Origin: JAFDBW01 sp963825575 | Lineage (GTDB): Bacteria; Desulfobacterota; Desulfuromonadia; Desulfuromonadales; BM103 | Reading direction: 5' to 3' | Assembly: GCA_963825575.1 (NCBI GenBank) | Contig: CAWGUB010000010.1 | Location: forward strand, 11,137 to 75,136 | DNA: 64,000 bases | Shown: in pieces, positions 8,440 to 17,152 of the stretch | Numbering within the stretch: position 1 is the first letter of the stretch | Layout of the letters: every line of letters starts with the position of its first letter | Program-made: the position numbers and the translations under genes | Notes under the pieces: generated by a model | The model's database searches: none | The model's input: only the letters and a program-made list of their open reading frames with translations | Told to the model about the DNA's origin: nothing

Positions 8440-10140
8440 ATGAAGTTTTTCACAAGCCAGTTATTGTCTCTCCTTATCCCGGCACGTGCACGCCCCAACA
8501 TCCGGGCTCTAGCAAGTTATTCGCTTCTGTTGATTGCGACCGTTGCGCTCTTTGCTACCGGATTCCGCCTGATCATGTACCATGTCGAGGGGCAGGAGCA
8601 CTCTTGGGTCACGGGCGTTTACTGGGCTCTTACGGTCATGACCACCCTCGGATTTGGTGACATCACCTTCCACAGCGATCTGGGTCGCCTGTTCAGTATC
8701 GTGGTCCTCCTGACTGGCGTTGTCCTTCTCCTGATCGTGCTACCGTTCGTATTCATCCGGTTCTTCTACGCGCCCTGGATGGAGTCCAGGATGCGGTTTT
8801 ATGCTCCCAGGAACGTCCCCGTCGGCACTCAAGGTCATGTCATTCTGTGTAACTTCGACAGCCTGGCCACGGAGTTGCTGGAGCGGTTACGACTTCATGG
8901 CATCGCCCACTTTGTGATCGAACCGGATCCGCTCAAGGCTACACAAATGCATATCGACGGCATGCCGGTGGTGACCGGAAGAGTCGAGGGCCGGGGCACC
9001 TACGAGGCCTTGGAGGTGGCACAAGCCCGGCTGGTGGTCGCCAACTGCGCCGATACGATCAACACCAACATAACCCTCACGATCCGGGATCTCTCTCAAC
9101 AGGTTCCCATTGCTGCGGTGGCGGAGCACGAGCAGTCCATCGACCTGCTGGAGTTGAGTGGCAGCAATCACGTTCTGCCCCTCAAACTTTGGCTGGGTGA
9201 GCATCTCGCCAACCGTGTCAGCGCGGGACATCTCCATTGCCACGTTGTCGGGCGTTTGGGAGATCTACTGATCGCAGAGTTTCCGGTGCATAACACCCCG
9301 CTGGTCGGCCGTTCCCTCCGAGACGTGCAATTGAGGGATACCTTTGGTTTGAACGTGGTGGCGGTGTGGGAGCGGGGACGCCTGGTCCCGGTTACGCCCG
9401 AAACGATCCTTGCTGACGGGAGCTTTCCAGTGGTGATGGGGTCCAGAGAGCAGATCACTAATCTCGACACTTATCTTGTGATTTACAACACAAATTTCAA
9501 CCCAGTGCTCGTAATCGGCGGCGGCAAGGTAGGCTGTGTCTCTGCCAAAACCCTCAGGCAGCGTGGAGTGACAGTCCACATGATCGAACGTGATGAGGCG
9601 CTGAGGGACTCTCTGGAGGGAGTCGCTGATCAGTTGTTCATAGGCGACGCGGCTGACCTGAAACTTCTCATGGGGGCGGGGTTGGCCGATGCTCCAAGCG
9701 TGTTGCTCACCACTAATGATGACGCCATGAACATCTACCTGGCGGTGTACTGCCGTCGCCTGAATCCGGAGCTCCGGGTGATCAGTCGCATCACTCACGA
9801 GCGCAACATTGAGGCAGTCCACCGGGCTGGCGCAGATTTTGTGCTGAGCTACGCGTCACTAGGAGCCGAGGCCATTATGTCTCTATTGCAAAATCGAGAG
9901 TCAGTGATCTTGGGTGAGGGGTTCGACCTCTTTTATATCCCCGTGCCTGCGAGCCTAGCTGGGCGGACCCTGGCGACCAGCCACATCAGAGCGCGGACCG
10001 GTCTCAACGTGCTGGCGCTACGACTACCTGGCGGCGAAGTCGTCTCGGCGATGGCCTCGACAGTCCTTGCTCCGGATTGTGAGTTGGTGATGTTGGGGAG
10101 CGAACTCCAGCGTCTGAATTTCACCAAAGAGTTCCGTTGA
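8440..10140 (+). CDS. Two-helix potassium channel with tandem RCK (TrkA-N/TrkA-C) domains
   Basis: This is a 566-residue ligand-gated K+ channel of the GsuK/MthK architecture. TM1 is around residues 25-45. The pore helix and filter TVMTTLGFGD lie at 64-74 (the filter reads GFGD rather than the commoner GYGD), followed by TM2 at 83-105. The first RCK nucleotide-binding domain starts at HVILCNFDSLATELLERL. The second has a full Rossmann glycine motif, VLVIGGGKVGCVSAKTL, and ends with a TrkA-C domain (AGRTLATSHIRARTGLNV). Having both RCK units in one chain makes a tetramer with an eight-domain gating ring, as in GsuK. The ligand is unknown. It opens a group of cation-handling genes. Confidence 0.88.
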   Translation: MKFFTSQLLSLLIPARARPNIRALASYSLLLIATVALFATGFRLIMYHVEGQEHSWVTGVYWALTVMTTLGFGDITFHSDLGRLFSIVVLLTGVVLLLIVLPFVFIRFFYAPWMESRMRFYAPRNVPVGTQGHVILCNFDSLATELLERLRLHGIAHFVIEPDPLKATQMHIDGMPVVTGRVEGRGTYEALEVAQARLVVANCADTINTNITLTIRDLSQQVPIAAVAEHEQSIDLLELSGSNHVLPLKLWLGEHLANRVSAGHLHCHVVGRLGDLLIAEFPVHNTPLVGRSLRDVQLRDTFGLNVVAVWERGRLVPVTPETILADGSFPVVMGSREQITNLDTYLVIYNTNFNPVLVIGGGKVGCVSAKTLRQRGVTVHMIERDEALRDSLEGVADQLFIGDAADLKLLMGAGLADAPSVLLTTNDDAMNIYLAVYCRRLNPELRVISRITHERNIEAVHRAGADFVLSYASLGAEAIMSLLQNRESVILGEGFDLFYIPVPASLAGRTLATSHIRARTGLNVLALRLPGGEVVSAMASTVLAPDCELVMLGSELQRLNFTKEFR

Positions 10141-10245
10141 GGAGCGGGCAAAACCTCGATTACCAGCGTCTTGATAACAAGCAAGTTCTGTGGCAAGGGT
10201 CCCCTTTGCTGCGTACCATAGAAATACAGAGACACTTTAACGTAA

Positions 10246-10299
10246 GGGTCATGACAGCAGTTTAGCATGCCTCGTAGGTAGCTTAACTAGTCATGACCC
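10246..10299. promoter_or_regulatory. Inverted repeat between convergent genes
   Basis: GGGTCATGAC (10246-10255) and GTCATGACCC (10290-10299) form a perfect 10-bp inverted repeat with a 34-base spacer. It lies between the 3' ends of the K+ channel and the CaCA antiporter, so it may act as a terminator-like structure. There is no clear T-run. Confidence 0.35.
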
Positions 10300-10323
10300 A
10301 AAAGATAATATGGGCAAATGTTC

Positions 10324-11289
10324 TTAGAAGTTACTCGCCAGCAAATATCCGGTATAGCCGATGTAGCAAGCAAGTAAACCAGCACCTTCATAGCGATTAA
10401 TACGGCCGATCCCACGAAATCCATAGCCGATTATAAAGAGAGAAACCGTCAGGATAACCATCATGGACAGGTCTCTGGATATTACTTCAGGAGCGATTCT
10501 CATCGGTTGAATTGACCCGGCAATGCCGACCACGGCGAGAGTGTTAAACAGATTAGAACCAAGTATGTTGCCAAGGGCTATATCGTGTTCTCCTTTTCTG
10601 GCAGCAATGATCGATGATGCCAGTTCCGGCAAGGAAGTTCCCACGGCAACAATGGTTAGCCCGATGATGAGATCACTCACCCCGAAAGCAAGGGCAATCT
10701 CTACCGCTCCCCACACCAGCAACCGGGAACTCGCTATGAGCAGCACCAACCCGATTACAAGCCAAAACAGGGATCTACCAAGGGGTTTAACCCGCCCTTC
10801 AAGTTCTTGTTCGATTTCATCCCCGAGGGAGTCACTCTTTTTGTGAAGGCCCTGCCAGATAGTCCAGATCATCAAGCTAGCAAAGACCCCCAAGAGCACA
10901 AATGCATCACTGCGTGAAAGTTCATTATCCCAGAGTTGGAATACAGCAAGTACGGTCACGGCAGTGAGGATCGGTAACTCTTTACGTAGAACCAGAGAAT
11001 GCACGGCTATGGGACTGATCAGAGCCGTCACTCCGAGGATGAGGGCAATATTCGTGATGTTTGAGCCGTAGGCGTTACCGAGTGCAATGCCTGGATTGTT
11101 TTGCAGAGCAGCGAAAGCAGAGACAACCATCTCTGGGGCAGACGTGCCGAACCCGACAATGACCATGCCGATTAACAACGGCGGCAGCCCAAAATAGCGC
11201 GCGGCAGACGCTGCGCCATCAACAAAGCGGGACGCACTCCAAACGAGCAGCATCAACCCCACGACAAGTGAAAAGAAGGGAAGCGTCAT
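10324..11289 (-). CDS. Calcium/sodium (CaCA family) antiporter, YrbG-like
   Basis: This is a 321-residue inner-membrane exchanger with two homologous five-helix halves, each with an alpha repeat: GFGTSAPEMVVSAFAALQNNPGIALGN followed by SNI in the first half, and VAVGTSLPELASSIIAARKG then IALGNILGSNLF in the second. The G-T-S-x-P-E acidic residues form the ion-binding site of this superfamily. A hydrophilic loop (KKSDSLGDEIEQELEGRVK) joins the halves. It likely exchanges Ca2+ for Na+ or H+, but specificity cannot be read from sequence. It is followed in the same direction, upstream, by the zinc-ribbon gene. Confidence 0.92.
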   Translation of the reverse strand: MTLPFFSLVVGLMLLVWSASRFVDGAASAARYFGLPPLLIGMVIVGFGTSAPEMVVSAFAALQNNPGIALGNAYGSNITNIALILGVTALISPIAVHSLVLRKELPILTAVTVLAVFQLWDNELSRSDAFVLLGVFASLMIWTIWQGLHKKSDSLGDEIEQELEGRVKPLGRSLFWLVIGLVLLIASSRLLVWGAVEIALAFGVSDLIIGLTIVAVGTSLPELASSIIAARKGEHDIALGNILGSNLFNTLAVVGIAGSIQPMRIAPEVISRDLSMMVILTVSLFIIGYGFRGIGRINRYEGAGLLACYIGYTGYLLASNF

Positions 11290-11375
11290 CCAATGTAGCC
11301 TAGTGCACTAAAGAAATCATCCTGGAGATCTTTGTAGATTCTCCGGGACGGTGCGGTATTATCTGTCATGATCAG

Positions 11376-11693
11376 TTATTTAAAAATATCAAAGATGCTT
11401 TTGCGCGCTTTTTTAACGAAACCCTGGTCATCGAACAAGGCATCAAGTTCCCCAGCATCAAGGTGGAGAGCCCCGCATTTTTCATTGACACAAAGGTCAA
11501 TAGAGACCTTTCCCTTCTGGATCTCTACCAACGATTTTGTCCCGCAGCGGAAACAATGATATTTATGTTCCTCTTGATATCTCTGGTTGTTCTCCAGAGC
11601 TGCTTTTTCCCTCAAATCCTTGATTTGCTTCTGCGCCTGCTGGGCAAAAAAGCTTTCTTCTTTGCCCACTTTTAACTTTAAACGGTCAGTCAT
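11376..11693 (-). CDS. Zinc-ribbon (zf-TFIIB type) small protein
   Basis: This 105-residue protein has an N-terminal charged helix (about residues 12-45, likely coiled coil) and a zinc ribbon: CFRC at 47-50 and CVNEKC at 68-73, followed by GALHLDAGELDALF. The LDxGEL segment after the second Cys pair is the mark of the zf-TFIIB family. No biochemical role is known to me. It reads in the same direction as the antiporter with 86 bases between them. The start ATG is at 11693. Confidence 0.82.
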   Translation of the reverse strand: MTDRLKLKVGKEESFFAQQAQKQIKDLREKAALENNQRYQEEHKYHCFRCGTKSLVEIQKGKVSIDLCVNEKCGALHLDAGELDALFDDQGFVKKARKSIFDIFK

Positions 11694-11868
11694 GGTAAAG
11701 ACTGCTTTTTCATATAAATCACTTAAAGGATGCTATTATGACTTTTGCTTCTCAAGCCAGACGGCCAAGCGTTGATTTTTATCTCTTAGAGACTATCATC
11801 TAGTAAGGTAGAAGCAAAATTTACTGATATTGTTCGCGCTACTCTAAACTCACGTGGAGAACGAAAAT

Positions 11869-12753
11869 ATGAAAAGAGTCATGCTGTTCATCATTACCAA
11901 CCTCGCAATTGTTCTCGTGCTCGGCGTAGTCATGAGTTTGTTCGGGGTCAACCGGATTCTCGATGAGCAGGGAGTGGGCCTCGACCTGTACAATTTACTG
12001 ATTTTTGCTTCCGTCTTCGGTTTTGGTGGATCACTGATATCACTGGCTATCTCAAAGTGGACGGCCAAGCGCATGACTGGCGCACAAGTCATCACTTCAC
12101 CCAGCAGTGAAGTTGAGGTGTGGCTGGTGCAAACCGTCAGGAAACAAGCCGAGATTGCCGGCATTGGCATGCCCGAAGTCGCAATCTATGACGCTCCTGA
12201 TGTCAACGCTTTTGCGACCGGTATGCGCCGCAACAATGCTCTTGTGGCTGTGAGCACAGGACTGCTTCGCTCCATGAACCGCGATGAGGCCGAAGCTGTT
12301 TTGGCCCACGAAGTCAGTCATGTTGCCAATGGTGACATGATTACCCTGGCGCTCATTCAAGGGGTGGTCAATACATTCGTCATCGTCGCTTCGCGGGTCG
12401 TGGGTCATTTAATCGATCGCATGGTGTTCAAAACTGAAAGAGGGCACGGACCTGCTTTTTATATTACCTCAATCCTCGCCCAGATCGTCTTTGGCATTCT
12501 CGCCAGTCTCATCGTTTTCTGGTTCAGCCGCCAGCGCGAATTCCGCGCTGATGCCGGTAGCGCCCATCTTGCAGGGCGAGAAAAAATGATCGCGGCCCTT
12601 GAAAAACTGCGCCGCAATGTCGACCAACCTCACCTACCAGACCAGATGGCTGCCTTTGGTATCTCTGGCGGCAAAGGTCAGGGTTTCAAGCGCTTCTTCA
12701 TGACCCACCCGCCACTTGAACAACGTATCGCAGCGTTGAAACAAAGGGCCTAG
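11869..12753 (+). CDS. htpX: Membrane zinc metalloprotease HtpX
   Basis: HtpX is an inner-membrane endopeptidase of family M48 that clears misfolded membrane proteins under stress. Two N-terminal membrane helices precede the zinc motif HEVSH (residues 147-151). The third ligand Glu lies in SRQREFRADAGSAHLAGR, and two further hydrophobic segments flank it (QGVVNTFVIVASRVVG and IVFGILASLIVFWF). The C-terminal FMTHPPLEQRIAAL is typical. The ATG at 11869 is preferred over the in-frame GTG at 11854 because GGAG lies at the right distance before it. Length (294 aa) matches the family. Confidence 0.95.
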   Translation: MKRVMLFIITNLAIVLVLGVVMSLFGVNRILDEQGVGLDLYNLLIFASVFGFGGSLISLAISKWTAKRMTGAQVITSPSSEVEVWLVQTVRKQAEIAGIGMPEVAIYDAPDVNAFATGMRRNNALVAVSTGLLRSMNRDEAEAVLAHEVSHVANGDMITLALIQGVVNTFVIVASRVVGHLIDRMVFKTERGHGPAFYITSILAQIVFGILASLIVFWFSRQREFRADAGSAHLAGREKMIAALEKLRRNVDQPHLPDQMAAFGISGGKGQGFKRFFMTHPPLEQRIAALKQRA

Positions 12754-12854
12754 TTATTCCAACAGCAGGCGCTTCGACGCTTTTCTCAAATCAATAAGTT
12801 AATTGCGCAGACGATAAAATTTGGACTTTTGTTCTTGAGAAATCAGGTTACGGA

Positions 12855-13647
12855 ATGACACGCAAAAAAAGAGCCTGGGAAATATTAGAGGTGGCCGAAG
12901 AGGGTGACGTCGTAAGCCGTCTGTTCGACATTTTTATCCTCGGGCTGATCTTTTTGAATGTCACGGCTGTAATCTTGGTGTCTGTTGATAGGCTTGAGGC
13001 AAAGTATGCTGCATATTTCGACACCTTTGAATTGTTCTCTGTCGCAGACCTGCGAATACCTGGCCCGTCTCTGGTCTTGCATTAATGACCCCCGCTATCT
13101 CCGATCTATTACCGGTCGATTGCGCTTTGCTGTGACCCCGATGGCAGTCATAGATTTACTCGCAATCATGCCATTTTAGATAGGGCTGTTTGGCGTTGAC
13201 CTGCGATTCATTCGCGCCCTTCGACTGTTCCGCATAGTTCGGCTGGCGAAAGTCGGACGTTACATGAAGGCCCTGCAGCTACTTGCCCGCGTATTGAAGA
13301 ACAAGCGTGAAGAATTGATTCTGACCTTGGGCATGATGATGATATTGCTGATTATCGCGTCCTGCCTGATGTACTATGTGGAGAATCCTGTTCAACCGAT
13401 CAATTTCCCCGACATTCCTCATACCATGTGGTGGGCAGTCGCAACCTTTACCACCGTTGGTTATGGTGATATCTATCCCGTGACCGGTCTCGGCAAATTT
13501 CTCGCTGGAATCGTGTCCATTCTCGGTATTGGACTCTTTGCACTACCCACAGGTGTTCTCGGCGCAGGCTTTGTTGAAGAAATGCAGAAGAAAAGAGACC
13601 AGCAAAGCTGCCCCCATTGCGGCGAATCAATCCACAGCAATAAATAG
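12855..13647 (+). pseudogene. Six-helix voltage-gated K+ channel (ion_trans type), frameshift plus TAG stop
   Basis: The reading frame begins MTRKKRAWEILEVAEEGD with S1 (LFDIFILGLIFLNVTAVILV) and reaches FELFSVAD, then the frame breaks near 13045. One frame on, EYLARLW, then the S3 region AVTPMAVIDLLAIMPF, ends at an in-frame TAG (13177-13179) where homologues have an aromatic residue. Beyond it the frame stays open through the S4 arginines (RFIRALRLFRIVRLAKVGRY), the filter TVGYGD and a C-terminal CPHCG. The frameshift comes with a loss of about two codons. Together these suggest real decay. A channel-like stub might be translated from 13264. Confidence 0.8.
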
Positions 13648-13664
13648 TCGAAAGGGACAAGGCC

Positions 13665-14720
13665 ATGACGACCCTCACCTGGATCTGCATTCTCCTCTGC
13701 TTATCTCAATCCGCCATGTTTTCCGGTCTCAATTTGGCCCTTTTTGGCATCAGTAGACTCCGGCTGGAGGTCGAGGTCCAATCTGGAAACAAGGCGGCGT
13801 CGAAGGTCCTTGGTTTCAGGAAAGATTCAAATTTTCTCCTGACGACTATTCTGTGGGGCAATGTCGGCATAAACGTCCTGTTAACGCTGCTCTCTGATTC
13901 GGTCCTTGCCGGAGTGAGTTCCTTCATTTTTTCTACCGTTGTCATCACCCTGGTCGGTGAAATCATGCCGCAGGCTTATTTTTCCAGAAATGCCCTGCGA
14001 ATGGCTTCGCTGCTGGGGCCATTGCTGCGATTCTACCAGTTCCTTCTGTATCCCGTAGCAAAGCCTTCTGCCAAAGTATTGGACTGGTGGCTTGGAAAAG
14101 AGGGTGTTCAATATTTTCGCGAACAGGACCTGATGGAAGTGATCAGGAAACACATTGATGCAGACGAAGCCGACATAGACCGGTTTGAGGGTTTGGGTGC
14201 GATGAATTTTCTGGCGATAGATGACCTGCTCGTCACTCACGTCGGAGAGCCGGTCGACCCAGAAAGCGTCATCTCTTTACCGGTTTCCTCCGGTCGCCCG
14301 GTTTTCCCGGAATTCACAAGATCTCCCGAAGATCCATTTTTGGGCCAGGTGAATAGATCGGGACGTAAATGGCTTATATTAACAGACCCGGAAGGACATC
14401 CGCTGTTGATTATGGATGCGGACGGTTTTCTGAGGGACGCTTTGTTGCACGACTCGTCAACGAATCCTTTTCAGTATTGCCATCGTCCCATCGTCGTCAA
14501 CGATATCAATACGCCTTTGGATAGCGTTATCAGTCAGTGGACTGTGCATTCGGACCACCCGAGTGACGACATCATCGATAAGGACATTATCCTTATTTGG
14601 GCTGAGGAAAAACGCATCATTACAGGCTCTGACATTCTTGGGCGTTTACTGAGAGGTATTACTATCCGCAAGAATAATTCACAAAATGTTTCTCCCTTGT
14701 CAGATCAGCACGAGCTATGA
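13665..14720 (+). CDS. DUF21 (CNNM) domain membrane protein
   Basis: This is a 351-residue protein. The N-terminal half is a DUF21/CNNM transmembrane domain: FSGLNLALFGISRLRLEVE with the conserved Ser, TTILWGNVGINVLL with the conserved Asn, and VVITLVGEIMPQAYFSR with the Glu-x-Met-Pro motif of Mg2+-transporter-like CNNM proteins. The C-terminal half is soluble, with a helical linker (EQDLMEVIRKHIDADEADIDRFEG) and a divergent CBS-like region, but no clear CorC_HlyC domain. Its role in divalent-cation transport is inferred from the family. It starts 17 bases after the broken channel gene. Confidence 0.8.
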   Translation: MTTLTWICILLCLSQSAMFSGLNLALFGISRLRLEVEVQSGNKAASKVLGFRKDSNFLLTTILWGNVGINVLLTLLSDSVLAGVSSFIFSTVVITLVGEIMPQAYFSRNALRMASLLGPLLRFYQFLLYPVAKPSAKVLDWWLGKEGVQYFREQDLMEVIRKHIDADEADIDRFEGLGAMNFLAIDDLLVTHVGEPVDPESVISLPVSSGRPVFPEFTRSPEDPFLGQVNRSGRKWLILTDPEGHPLLIMDADGFLRDALLHDSSTNPFQYCHRPIVVNDINTPLDSVISQWTVHSDHPSDDIIDKDIILIWAEEKRIITGSDILGRLLRGITIRKNNSQNVSPLSDQHEL

Positions 14721-14814
14721 AGAGTCATGGAAACCACGCCCGGTTAATAGGAGCATCACAAAGGCCTCAAGAATTCTTCCCGTGCCCATCTTCGTCTAGT
14801 CGGACCCGAACCAA

Positions 14815-14843
14815 AACAGCCGCTCTTGTTCTGAGCGGCTGTT
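14815..14843. terminator. Terminator hairpin between DUF21 gene and acyP
   Basis: An 11-bp perfect stem, AACAGCCGCTC (14815-14825) with GAGCGGCTGTT (14833-14843), lies between convergent genes. Read on the minus strand it ends in GGCTGTTTTGG just past the acyP stop, and on the plus strand in CTGTTCTGTT, so it can serve both. Confidence 0.75.
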
Positions 14844-14846
14844 CTG

Positions 14847-15125
14847 TTAACGGCGAATCCCAAACCGGTCAAGCTCTCCAACAAAGTCCTGCCATTCTAA
14901 AGACACATCAGTCACCCGTGCAGCAGGAGGTCCTTGCCGGCACCACTCGATAGCTTGGTCGACAGCCAATTTCTCTCCTTCAAAGACAGCTTCGACATAA
15001 CCGTCAAGGCAATTTCTTACCCAGCCGGTCAAGCCCAGGCTGTTGGCAGCTTCCACTGTCGATTGACGGTAAAAGACACCCTGGACTCGACCCTGTATTT
15101 TGAGCTGCACACGGACCTTGCTCAT
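14847..15125 (-). CDS. acyP: Acylphosphatase
   Basis: Acylphosphatase hydrolyses acyl phosphates such as acetyl phosphate. The 92-residue protein has the family motifs: IQGRVQGVFYRQSTVEAA with the catalytic Arg, and LTGWVRNCLDGYVEAVFEG with the catalytic Asn. Length is typical. Its start overlaps the ligA stop by four bases (ATGA on the minus strand), so it is translated from the ligA message. Confidence 0.95.
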   Translation of the reverse strand: MSKVRVQLKIQGRVQGVFYRQSTVEAANSLGLTGWVRNCLDGYVEAVFEGEKLAVDQAIEWCRQGPPAARVTDVSLEWQDFVGELDRFGIRR

Positions 15126-17137
15126 AGCTCGACCCCAACCATTTTGGCAAACGTCGCTTCATTGAGAGCTTCAACGCCGAGTTCCTCGGCTTTGGCCAGT
15201 TTGCTCCCGGCGTTGTCTCCGGCTACGACATAGTCGGTTTTTTTGCTGACGGAACCGGACGCGCGTCCGCCGAGCTGTTCAACAAGCTCTTCGGCTTCCT
15301 TGCGTGACCATTTCGACAGGGTGCCGGTGATGACGAATGTTTTACCTGTGAGAGGGCCATCCTGCTGGATGATCACTTCGCCCCGCGGATCAACGCCGGC
15401 CTGCTTTAGCTTCTCCAATAACAGAACCTTCTCAGGATTGCTGAAATAATCGACGATCGATTCGGCGACTTTGTCGCCTATCTCGTGGATGGCGAGCAGT
15501 TGCTCAACGCTACAACTGGCCAGGTCATCAAGCGAGGCAAAACGCTTGGCGAGAATTTTGGCGGTGTTCCTGCCGACGTGGCGAATGCCGAGGCCGAACA
15601 GGAGCCTTGAGAGAGGCTGGGTTTTGCTGGCCTCGATGGAACGCAATAACTTCTCTGCCAGGATGTCGCCCATGCGCTCCATAGCAAACATGTCTGCTTT
15701 GTTCAGCAGGTACAGGTCTGCGACGTCCTTGATCTTGCCGGTGGCCAGCAGTTGGGCAAGCTGCTTTACGCCAAGGCTTTCGATATCCATCGCATCGCGT
15801 GAAACGAAATGTTTGAAGCGCTCGATAACCTGGGCGGGGCATTGCGGGTTGATGCAACGCGGCACGACTTCGTCCGGGTTTTTCTGAACCAGGGTATTAC
15901 ATTCCGGGCATTCGGTGGGCAGCGGAATCTGCCGCTCTTTGCCAGCCCGTTGCTCTGTCAGCACCTTGACAACATCGGGGATGACATCCCCGGCGCGCTC
16001 GACGATGACATGATCACCGACACGGATATCGAGACGTTCGATTTCGTCCCAGTTGTGCAGGCTGGCCCGGGAGACAGTGACCCCGCTGACAATCACCGGT
16101 TTGAGATGAGCAACCGGGGTGATGGCGCCGGTGCGGCCGACCTGAAGACTGATATCTTCGACGATCGTCTGTTCCTGGCGCGGGGGAAACTTGAGGGCAA
16201 TCGCCCAGCGCGGGGAGCGGCTGACCATGCCGAGTTCTTCCTGAAGGGCTCTGTCGTTGACCTTGACGACCACTCCGTCGATCTCGAAAGGGAGGGCGTC
16301 GCGGCGGCTCTGGAGGTCATTAAAGGTCTCGACCACAGCATCAGCGCCCAGAGCGACAGTCGTGTTCTTCAGGTTCACGCGCAGACCGAGCTTCTCGAGC
16401 TGTTGCAACGTCTCAATCTGGGTGGTGGTTGTAACGCCCTGCATACGACCGACACCGTAGCAGAAGATTCGTAACGGGCGCTGTGCCGTGATGTTCGCAT
16501 CCAGCTGGCGCAGACTGCCGGCGGCGGCATTGCGCGGGTTGGCGAAGGTCTTCTCACCATTTTCTTCCTGTGCGCGGTTCAGGGCCTGGAAGTCAGCCAG
16601 GTCGATATAAATTTCTCCCCGGACATCGAGAATCTCCGGGCAGGGGGCCCTCAGAGTATGTGGAATATCGGCAATCGTTTTGACGTTTTCAGTGATGTCT
16701 TCACCGACGAAGCCGTCGCCCCGGGTGCTGGCTCTGGTCAACCGACCTTTCTCATAAATCAGCTCAATCGCAACGCCATCCATTTTCATTTCGCAGGCGT
16801 ATTCTAGCTCCTCTGAGCGGGCCAGGAAGGTCTTGCGCAGGCTGGTGTCAAAATCGTGGAAGTCTTCGGCATCCTTGGCATTTTTCAGTGAGAGCATCGG
16901 TACGACGTGCTCTACAGGAGTGAATTTTTCCGAGGCCCTGGAGCCAATCTTCTGGCTCGGCGAATCGGCAGACATCAGCTCCGGAAATTTCTCTTCAATC
17001 TCCAGCAGTTCACGGAACAAGGCGTCGTACTCGGCATCGGTTATTTCCGGGTGATCCAGCTCGTGGTAGAGGCGGTTGTGGCGGGTTATCTTCTCGCAGA
17101 GTTCGGTGTAGCGTTGTCGGGTGAAGAGGTCGATCAT
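15122..17137 (-). CDS. ligA: NAD-dependent DNA ligase LigA
   Basis: LigA seals nicks in DNA using NAD+ and is the main replicative ligase. The 671-residue chain shows domain Ia with the NAD pocket, the adenylation motif EMKMDG with active-site Lys118, and the OB-fold region. A four-cysteine zinc finger (CPECNTLV and CINPQCPAQVIERFKHF), tandem HhH motifs (LARLL...GIRHVGRNTA, HEIGDKVAESI) and a C-terminal BRCT domain (GKTFVITGTLSKWSR to GSKLAKAEELG) follow. The ATG at 17137 (MIDLFTRQRY) is chosen; TTGGAG just upstream gives the ribosome-binding site and rules out the TTG five codons earlier. Confidence 0.97.
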   Translation of the reverse strand: MIDLFTRQRYTELCEKITRHNRLYHELDHPEITDAEYDALFRELLEIEEKFPELMSADSPSQKIGSRASEKFTPVEHVVPMLSLKNAKDAEDFHDFDTSLRKTFLARSEELEYACEMKMDGVAIELIYEKGRLTRASTRGDGFVGEDITENVKTIADIPHTLRAPCPEILDVRGEIYIDLADFQALNRAQEENGEKTFANPRNAAAGSLRQLDANITAQRPLRIFCYGVGRMQGVTTTTQIETLQQLEKLGLRVNLKNTTVALGADAVVETFNDLQSRRDALPFEIDGVVVKVNDRALQEELGMVSRSPRWAIALKFPPRQEQTIVEDISLQVGRTGAITPVAHLKPVIVSGVTVSRASLHNWDEIERLDIRVGDHVIVERAGDVIPDVVKVLTEQRAGKERQIPLPTECPECNTLVQKNPDEVVPRCINPQCPAQVIERFKHFVSRDAMDIESLGVKQLAQLLATGKIKDVADLYLLNKADMFAMERMGDILAEKLLRSIEASKTQPLSRLLFGLGIRHVGRNTAKILAKRFASLDDLASCSVEQLLAIHEIGDKVAESIVDYFSNPEKVLLLEKLKQAGVDPRGEVIIQQDGPLTGKTFVITGTLSKWSRKEAEELVEQLGGRASGSVSKKTDYVVAGDNAGSKLAKAEELGVEALNEATFAKMVGVEL

Positions 17138-17152
17138 CGGGTGCTGCTCCAA

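Noticed and set aside
13177..13179. TAG in the channel gene as a recoded codon
   Set aside because: A frameshift with lost codons already breaks the same gene, so decay explains the stop; no recoding signal is seen.
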